Origin: DATDCV01 sp036524155 | GTDB taxonomy: Bacteria; Verrucomicrobiota; Verrucomicrobiia; Limisphaerales; UBA8199 | Assembly: GCA_036524155.1 (NCBI GenBank) | Contig: DATDCV010000765.1 | Location: 1-12,184 of the forward strand | Length of the DNA: 12,184 bases | Reading direction: 5' to 3' | Part shown: positions 1 to 4,981 of the stretch, one piece after another | Numbering within the stretch: the first letter of the stretch is position 1 | How the letters are laid out: every line of letters begins with the position of its first letter | Program-made: the position numbers and the translations under genes | The notes under the pieces: generated by a model | Database searches by the model: none | What the model was told of the DNA's origin: nothing | Seen by the model: only the letters and a program-made list of their open reading frames with translations

Positions 1-1350
1 GACGGCGCCGTCGGCGGCATTGCCAAACGCGCCGGAAAAAACGGTCCCCATCAAGTGTCCCGTCGCCGGTGATGTTTTCCACGGCATCGCGGGAATCGAG
101 GCCGGCTGCGCGAAGAGGGCGGGCGTAACAGAATCGTAAGCATTCGGAGTGCTCGTCAGATACTGGAGGAACGTCCCAAAGGGGATCGAATCGGCGTCCG
201 GCACCGCATACGAGTAGCCGCAGACTCCCCGAACAGAGTTGCCGGACGGAGATGGTGTCCGTGCGTAGCGCATCTGCCGGATCGCGTCGGCCGTTCCGTT
301 CAGGTAAAGGCCCGGCCCGATCACGGCGTGCCGACCGTATTGGTTATCGCGGATGAAATCACACCAATTGGTCCAATCCTGCGTGTAGGAGCCGGCCTGG
401 TTGAAATAGGCCATTGGGATATTCAAGTCCAGAATGCCTTCCTGCATCCAGGCGCGCCAATCCTGCAGCACATCATGGTAGGCGCGGGCGGAAGCGTACC
501 ATGCCGAGAGATTGGCGGGGCCCGGCGCCCACGTGATGGTGTCCGCCGACACTTTGACGTTCGGCTTCCTGGCGATGGTGTTGAGATACACTTTACGGAC
601 AAACGCGGTTACCTGGTCGCGGCGGAACTGGAGCCAATTCGGGTCCGTGCTCAGGGGATTTCCCGAGCCGCCGTACCGCGCGTGGAACCGGCTTACCGCT
701 GTCGGGTTGTAACCCCAGGTGTTCCCGGCGTAGCGCACGTAGTCAAAGTTGATGCCATCAAGGTCGTAATTCGTGACCAGACTGATGGCGATGCGAAACG
801 TGTGCTCAAAAGCGCCCGGATGGCCCGGGTCGAAACAATACTGGTTGCCGTTCCAAGTGGTTCCCGAAGTGTTCTGGGTGAGCCATTCGGGATGACGGTT
901 GTACGGGTGTTGCGGATTGGACGGCGCCGTGGTGCTGCCCCAGATGGGCCAGGTTACCAGCCACGCATGCACCTCAACGCGGGCTTTGCCCCCGCTGGTG
1001 TCATGCGCCTTCCCGACCAGGTCCGCCAGGGAATCGAAATTGGCAGGGTCGGTATCCGTAGCGTGCGGTTCGTAATCTGCATAGCCGGTGTCAGGGGTAT
1101 AATAGGCATCGCCCCGTTTGCGAATCTCGACCACAACCGCGTTGCAGTTGGCCTCGCGGACGGTGGCGATGAGGGTCGTAACCTGAGCGCTGTTCTTGAA
1201 GCCGGCGTGAAACGCGTCGACCCAGAAGGCCCTGAATTCCTGCGCCTGGGCGCCCGCCGGCAGCGGTTGCACCAGCGCGGCCGCAACGGAGACCAGCACC
1301 AGCGCGGTGAGCCGCCGAACCGAACGAAGAACAAGACCGATTCCCAACAT
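1..1350 (-). CDS. Secreted GHL10-family glycosyl hydrolase-like protein, C-terminus cut by window edge
   Basis: Reading the minus strand from ATG at 1350 gives 450 uninterrupted codons to base 1, with no stop, so the gene continues outside the window. Residues 1-36 form a signal peptide: basic VRR, a hydrophobic core, then AGAQA|QEF as the likely cleavage site. The mature start EFRAFWVDAFHAGF is the typical opening of GHL10 (DUF187) TIM-barrel proteins. Further family-like strands are AVVVEIRKRGDAYY (71-84), VEVHAWLVTWPIW (125-137), YDLDGINFDYVRY (195-207, acidic residues D198 and D203) and DLNIPMAYF (308-316). From residue 431 (GHLMGTVFSGAFG) a second, probably Ig-like or carboxypeptidase-regulatory beta domain seems to start. 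The family includes E. coli DigH, which acts on denuded peptidoglycan glycan; the substrate here is unknown. An in-frame stop seven codons before the ATG limits upstream starts. No clear Shine-Dalgarno is visible. It probably acts in the periplasm or outside the cell. Confidence 0.88.
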   Translation of the reverse strand, partial: MLGIGLVLRSVRRLTALVLVSVAAALVQPLPAGAQAQEFRAFWVDAFHAGFKNSAQVTTLIATVREANCNAVVVEIRKRGDAYYTPDTGYADYEPHATDTDPANFDSLADLVGKAHDTSGGKARVEVHAWLVTWPIWGSTTAPSNPQHPYNRHPEWLTQNTSGTTWNGNQYCFDPGHPGAFEHTFRIAISLVTNYDLDGINFDYVRYAGNTWGYNPTAVSRFHARYGGSGNPLSTDPNWLQFRRDQVTAFVRKVYLNTIARKPNVKVSADTITWAPGPANLSAWYASARAYHDVLQDWRAWMQEGILDLNIPMAYFNQAGSYTQDWTNWCDFIRDNQYGRHAVIGPGLYLNGTADAIRQMRYARTPSPSGNSVRGVCGYSYAVPDADSIPFGTFLQYLTSTPNAYDSVTPALFAQPASIPAMPWKTSPATGHLMGTVFSGAFGNAADGAV

Positions 1351-1415
1351 TTCGACATCTCAGCATTCCGGCTGCTGCCAGAACGGTCAAGGGATTTCAC
1401 TGCTTAGGGACTACA

Positions 1416-1432
1416 CATAAATATGCTAGGAG
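1416..1432 (+). promoter_or_regulatory. AT-rich patch with an AGGAG ribosome-binding-like site upstream of dus
   Basis: The 130-base space between the divergent GHL10 and dus genes has one clearly AT-rich patch (CATAAATATGCT) followed by AGGAG at 1428-1432. TATGCT at 1422 could be a -10 element, but no good -35 stands 16-18 bases before it. The AGGAG lies 7 bases before ATG 1440, a different frame from dus, and is 18 to 48 bases before the possible dus starts. Promoter reading is weak. Confidence 0.25.
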
Positions 1433-1439
1433 CAGATAA

Positions 1440-1499
1440 ATGTCGGGCCTTTGGCCATGCGGGCGGCTATATTGGCACCAATGCGGATCGGTTCCCTGA
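1440..1499 (+). CDS. Possible 19-codon leader ORF overlapping the dus start
   Basis: ATG 1440 follows AGGAG with a 7-base spacer, the best initiation signal in this gap. It opens a 19-codon frame, MSGLWPCGRLYWHQCGSVP, ending at TGA 1497-1499, past the likely dus ATG at 1481 but in another frame. It might be a translated leader that feeds ribosomes to dus, or a chance ORF. No homology is recognised. Alternatively a frame error lies between 1440 and 1481 and this is the true dus start. Confidence 0.2.
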   Translation: MSGLWPCGRLYWHQCGSVP

Positions 1500-2584
1500 C
1501 GGTCGAATCCAACTTGTGCCTTTCGCCATTGGCGGGATACACGACGCTGCCTTTCCGGCTTCTGCTGAGGGAAATTGGCGGGCTGGGCCTGACAACCACG
1601 GACCTAGTCAACGCGCGTTCGTTGCTGGAGAAGAAATCCAAAGCGTTAAAACTGGTTGAGACCGCCCCCGCAGACCATCCGCTGGCGGTGCAATTGTTTG
1701 GGTCGGTCCCCGAGGAGATGCGGGACGCGGCGGTTTTTGTGGAGTCGCTTGGGGTGGCAGCGGTCGATATCAACATGGGGTGCCCGGTGCGAAAGGTTTG
1801 CCGTGTCGGCGGTGGCTCGGCGATGATGACCGAATTGGCCAAGACCGCCGCGCTGGTGAAAGGGATGGTTGAGGCAGTGAAGATCCCCGTCACCGCGAAG
1901 ATGCGGCTGGGCTGGGACGACGAAAACATCACCGCGCCGGACCTGGCACGGGCGCTGGAGGATGCGGGAGTCGCAGCGATATTCATTCATGGCCGGACGC
2001 GGCAGCAGGGGTTCGGTGGCATCGTCAACCTGGCTGGCATTCGGGCGGTCGTTGAGACAGTGAGGAGTATTCCGGTCATTGGCAACGGCGATGTCACCAC
2101 GCCGGTTGCGGCGAAGAAGATGCTGGATGAGACGGGCTGTGCGGGCGTGAGCATTGGCCGCGGCGCGTTTTACGATCCCTGGATATTCCAGCATACCCGG
2201 CATTACCTGGCTACAGGCGAACTGCTGGCCGAACCGGGGTTTGAAGCGCGGGTGCAGGTGATGTGCCGTCACCTGGCGCTGCTGGTGCAATTTTTTGGCG
2301 AGGAACACGCTTGCCGCATGTTTCGCAAAATCGCGCCCTGGTATGCAAAACGGTTTGGCCCCGCCAATGAGTTTAACAAACGTGTCGTCCGGATTTCGAC
2401 CCAAGCGGAGTTTGCGGCGGTGTTGGAGGATTACCGCAAGTGGCGCGAGCAGTTTATCGGCGAGGATGGCGAACTCAAGCCCCGGTTCCGACCGCCTCCA
2501 TTGACCTCCTCGTTTATGCAGGAGCCTGGGAACGCCTCGCCTGGCCGGATCCCGGTTCCCAAAGGGCCGGTCGAGGTGTGGTGA
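1481..2584 (+). CDS. dus: tRNA-dihydrouridine synthase, DusB-like
   Basis: This FMN enzyme reduces specific uridines in the tRNA D-loop to dihydrouridine using NADPH, in the cytoplasm. From ATG 1481 the product is 367 residues. The N-terminus MRIGSLTVESNLCLSPLAGY matches the first strand of Dus TIM barrels, which is why this start is preferred over TTG 1451 or ATG 1457. The catalytic cysteine is in NMGCPVRKV (Cys101, close to Cys100 in E. coli DusB). TAKMRLGW carries the FMN-phosphate/substrate lysine (Lys140), IHGRTRQQGF (169-178) holds the conserved His and Arg, and VIGNGDVTTP and GVSIGRGAFYDPWIFQ form the flavin-phosphate site. The all-alpha C-terminal tRNA-binding domain follows. The last ~35 residues are proline-rich (PRFRPPP...PVPKGPVEVW) and look like an extra tail. 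No Shine-Dalgarno stands at a good distance. It is divergent from the GHL10 gene. The function is secure; the tRNA position modified cannot be told. Confidence 0.93.
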   Translation: MRIGSLTVESNLCLSPLAGYTTLPFRLLLREIGGLGLTTTDLVNARSLLEKKSKALKLVETAPADHPLAVQLFGSVPEEMRDAAVFVESLGVAAVDINMGCPVRKVCRVGGGSAMMTELAKTAALVKGMVEAVKIPVTAKMRLGWDDENITAPDLARALEDAGVAAIFIHGRTRQQGFGGIVNLAGIRAVVETVRSIPVIGNGDVTTPVAAKKMLDETGCAGVSIGRGAFYDPWIFQHTRHYLATGELLAEPGFEARVQVMCRHLALLVQFFGEEHACRMFRKIAPWYAKRFGPANEFNKRVVRISTQAEFAAVLEDYRKWREQFIGEDGELKPRFRPPPLTSSFMQEPGNASPGRIPVPKGPVEVW

Positions 2585-2601
2585 GCAAATTCCACCGACC
2601 C

Positions 2602-2621
2602 AGCGACGTCGCTCGGAGCGA
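2602..2621. repeat. Nested palindromes after dus
   Basis: AGCGACGTCGCT at 2602-2613 is a perfect 12-base palindrome, and TCGCT-CGG-AGCGA at 2609-2621 forms an overlapping 5-bp stem with a 3-base loop. No T-tract follows, so a Rho-independent terminator is not supported. It lies 18 bases past the dus stop and before the toxin-antitoxin promoter. It may be a small dispersed repeat or a binding site. Confidence 0.4.
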
Positions 2622-2645
2622 GGGGACATATCAGCCGTAGAGCCA

Positions 2646-2678
2646 GGTATTGACATGGTGCCACGAAAGTAATACCAT
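2646..2678 (+). promoter_or_regulatory. Promoter and inverted-repeat operator of the vapBC pair
   Basis: A perfect -35 TTGACA (2650-2655) is separated by 17 bases from TACCAT (2673-2678), a 4/6 match to TATAAT. The expected transcript start near 2685 is almost at ATG 2687, and no Shine-Dalgarno is present, so the message would be leaderless or nearly so. Two interleaved inverted repeats cover the promoter: GGTATT (2646-2651) with AATACC (2671-2676), and ATGGT (2655-2659) with ACCAT (2674-2678). Ribbon-helix-helix antitoxins, with their toxin, normally bind palindromes over their own promoter, so this is the likely autorepression site. Confidence 0.6.
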
Positions 2679-2686
2679 AACTCACG

Positions 2687-2914
2687 ATGCAAACGGTAAC
2701 AGTCAAAATGCCAAAGCGGCATGTAGCGCTGCTGAAGGACCATGCGCGCGCCCGGGGTTGTTCGCAGGCCGCTGTGATCCGCGAGTTGGTGGAAAAGCAT
2801 TTGATGCCTCGCCACGGTCTGTCATTGCATGAACTCGCCAAAGATCTCTGCGGCTCGGTAAGTGGGTCGCGCGATTTGTCCACCCGCAAATTAAAGGGTT
2901 ATGGCGGCGACTAA
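2687..2914 (+). CDS. vapB: VapB-type ribbon-helix-helix antitoxin
   Basis: The 75-residue product has the CopG/Arc-like ribbon-helix-helix fold at residues 3-44: strand TVTVKMPKRHVALL, then helix LKDHARARGCSQAAVIRELVE and the second helix. The C-terminal part has GSVSGSRDLSTRKLKGYG, close to the G...DLST.....G(F/Y)G tail that VapB antitoxins use to cover the PIN-domain toxin. As an antitoxin it should neutralise the next gene's nuclease and, as a dimer, bind the operator at 2646-2678. Its stop overlaps the toxin start by 14 bases, implying translational coupling and fixed stoichiometry. The ATG has no Shine-Dalgarno; the promoter is so close that leaderless translation is likely. Confidence 0.85.
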   Translation: MQTVTVKMPKRHVALLKDHARARGCSQAAVIRELVEKHLMPRHGLSLHELAKDLCGSVSGSRDLSTRKLKGYGGD

Positions 2915-3326
2915 GGTTCTGCTGGATACGGGACCGCTGATTGCTTATCTGAACTCTCGGGACGCACATCACGACTGGGCGGCGGCGGCCTGGGCGAGCA
3001 TCTACGAACCGCTGTCCACCTGCGAATCGGTCCTCTCGGAGGCCATATTCTGCCTCGAATCGGTGGGGATCGGCGCTGAACCGATACTACAACTCATGGA
3101 GCGCGGCCTTATTGGAGCCGAATTTTCCTTCGAACAGAATCGCGCCGACATTTTCCGACTTCTGCGAAAATACTCTGACCAGCCGATGAGCCTGGCCGAT
3201 GCCTGCCTGGTGCGCATGGCGGAGTTGGCACCTTCGTGCCAAGTGTTCACGACGGACAGAGACTTTCTGGTCTACCGCCGTAGTGGTCGCCAGGTCATCC
3301 CCCTTTTGGCGCCCTTTCAAGGATGA
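2901..3326 (+). CDS. vapC: VapC-type PIN-domain ribonuclease toxin
   Basis: A 141-residue PIN domain, the usual length. The four-acid metal site is visible: Asp9 in KVLLDTGPLIAYL, Glu47 in VLSEAIFCL, Asp100 in MSLADACLV, and Asp119 with Asp121 in FTTDRDF. VapC toxins are Mg/Mn-dependent endoribonucleases that cut tRNA or rRNA and arrest translation; the target of this one is not predictable from sequence. The start overlaps the antitoxin end by 14 bases. All active-site acids are intact, so the toxin looks functional. It converges with the repeat-protein gene on the other strand, 69 bases away; no convincing terminator was found between them. Confidence 0.9.
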   Translation: MAATKVLLDTGPLIAYLNSRDAHHDWAAAAWASIYEPLSTCESVLSEAIFCLESVGIGAEPILQLMERGLIGAEFSFEQNRADIFRLLRKYSDQPMSLADACLVRMAELAPSCQVFTTDRDFLVYRRSGRQVIPLLAPFQG

Positions 3327-3395
3327 GTTGTTGCGCTTTCCGTTCGCCAAGGGCAAAGCAGGGCTCCGGCAGACTAGGAGCGAAAACCAAGGGTC

Positions 3396-4961
3396 TCATT
3401 TACTTAGGTCACTTGTTTCATCAGCCGGGATGTCGCCAGCGCCAGTCTCAGATTGCGTGCTCCTGCTAATCGGGATAAAGAAGAGCTTGCGCATTTTTCC
3501 CTCGGCGTCCTGCCGAGATTGATAGAGCCCGAAAAACAACGAGATCTTTTTTGAATCCGGCCGCACATCGCGGCGGTAAAGATTCCAGAGCAGCGACTGG
3601 CTGGCCGCGCCGGTTTGCACATTGCGCTCGTCGCGCCAGAGCGACCACAAGGGCGAATAATCACGATCGATTTTGTGGGTGCCGGGCACAAGCGGTTCGA
3701 GTAACGCCAAAACCTGAAGCCGGGTGTTGCCATTCAAATCGCGTTTGCGCGTGAAGAAAGGCCACATTTCGGTGCGCCGCCGGTAGGCGCTGGTCTCCGT
3801 GTTTTTCTCCGTAACATCCGAGTAGAGGAAGAAGCAAATACGGGTGCGGCGGCGATCCAATGCGCCGGACTGGAGCCGGTTGTATTTGTAGACCGGCCAG
3901 AGGAAGAAATCGCTCTGCAGGTTCGTGTTGTACGCGTGACTGTAAAACGGGAATACCCGGCTGGTGTATTTCCCAGGTCCGCGGGCAAACACGATGAGCG
4001 GCCAGGGGGCATCCCACTCGAGGTAACCTTTCTCCCGATCATCGATACGGGAGAAGAAAGGCCATAGCACGGTAGTGGAATCGCGCGCCGGGGAACGCAG
4101 GAGGCTGTAGGCGGGAATGACGGCCTGCTCCTTGGCCTCGTTGGTGGTGCCAATCCCGGTGGTCTGGTTGAAGTAGATCGGCCAGAGTACAAATCGCTTT
4201 TCGTGACCGGGCACCATCTCGAGATCACCGAACATGTTCGTCCGGGTGGTTACGGTCTTTTGCTCGTGCCCGGTGAGCGGCCAGACCTGCCAACCCTCCA
4301 GGCCATCGCCATGACGCAGGTGGAAGAACGGGTAAACATAGTTCCGGGTGACAACGTCTTTCTTGCGCGTCTGGCTGTAGAACGGGAACATGACATAGAA
4401 AATCTCGTCGCGCATCAGCCGGTGTTTCAGGTGCCCATAGAAGGGTCCATACGCGGTGTAGTTTTCGTTGGTGTCTGAAGAGCGCTGGCTGAAAAAGAGC
4501 GGATACAGGGTGAAGCGGTTCCGATTCGTTTCGGTCTGGGTCGGACCTCCTGCAAAACTCAGGAGCTGGAACAATTGCCAGCGGTACTGATCTCCGTAGC
4601 GGTCGTATGTCAGGATCGGGTAGACAAAATCGAATTCCTCCATTTCCAGATCGGGATTGCGTGCGTACGACAACAGCGGAGGGATGGCCCAAGTGCGCTC
4701 AGCTTCCTTTTCTTCTTCGTAGAAAAACGGTCCGGCGGCTTCGACGCGCTGGCCCGGGCTGAGTGTGAGTTGGAACTCGTCGTAAAGAGGGCCAGCTCGA
4801 AAGGGCTCGCTTCCCCACGCGGCGGCACTGAGCGACAGCGCGGCCATGACTGAGGCGGGCAGAGTGCGCGCCTTACACGATCGGATGGAGCGTGCGGTAT
4901 GCGTTAACGTTATCGACGCTTCGTTTCGCTTCAAATCGGCCAAAAACTTATACGTTGACAC
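3396..4961 (-). CDS. Envelope protein of unknown family with aromatic-proline strand repeats
   Basis: The 521-residue product starts with GTG at 4961, 20 bases after the MMPL stop, with AAGGAG 11 bases before it. The N-terminus is a long basic stretch, then a hydrophobic run ending ...SLSAAAWGSEP (about 38-53), a likely signal peptide. The rest is built from strand-like units carrying aromatic-Pro-hydrophobic-aromatic motifs: YPILTY (114), YPLFFS (153), GPFYGH (172), FPFYSQ (192), YPFFHL (210), WPIYFN (260), WPFFSR (300), WPLIVF (320), FPFYSH (337), WPVYKY (355), WPFFTR (400). Most are 17-22 residues apart with polar, charged turns between. This alternation suggests an outer-membrane or periplasmic beta structure. 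There is no C-terminal Phe of a classic outer-membrane barrel; it ends SDLSK. I do not recognise a named family. Operon position implies work with the transporter. Confidence 0.75.
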   Translation of the reverse strand: MSTYKFLADLKRNEASITLTHTARSIRSCKARTLPASVMAALSLSAAAWGSEPFRAGPLYDEFQLTLSPGQRVEAAGPFFYEEEKEAERTWAIPPLLSYARNPDLEMEEFDFVYPILTYDRYGDQYRWQLFQLLSFAGGPTQTETNRNRFTLYPLFFSQRSSDTNENYTAYGPFYGHLKHRLMRDEIFYVMFPFYSQTRKKDVVTRNYVYPFFHLRHGDGLEGWQVWPLTGHEQKTVTTRTNMFGDLEMVPGHEKRFVLWPIYFNQTTGIGTTNEAKEQAVIPAYSLLRSPARDSTTVLWPFFSRIDDREKGYLEWDAPWPLIVFARGPGKYTSRVFPFYSHAYNTNLQSDFFLWPVYKYNRLQSGALDRRRTRICFFLYSDVTEKNTETSAYRRRTEMWPFFTRKRDLNGNTRLQVLALLEPLVPGTHKIDRDYSPLWSLWRDERNVQTGAASQSLLWNLYRRDVRPDSKKISLFFGLYQSRQDAEGKMRKLFFIPISRSTQSETGAGDIPADETSDLSK

Positions 4962-4981
4962 TAAAACTCGTTCTCCTTATC

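Noticed and set aside
1362..1385. TTGACC and AATGCT as a promoter for the GHL10 gene
   Set aside because: The spacing fits, but the -10 matches the consensus at only three of six positions, so it could be chance.
328..1407. 359-codon plus-strand open frame over the left end
   Set aside because: It is antisense to the GHL10 gene. Its protein has no motifs, while the minus frame has a signal peptide and conserved family strands across 450 codons.
1646..2815. 389-codon minus-strand open frame
   Set aside because: It is antisense to dus and the antitoxin, both with clear motifs, and its product is rich in His, Arg and Pro as expected for a shadow of GC-rich genes.
3335..3381. Hairpins between the convergent vapC and repeat-protein genes (GCTTT/AAAGC and GCTCC/GGAGC)
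   Set aside because: Stems are only five pairs with loops of 9-15 bases and no T-tract on either strand, so a terminator is not supported.
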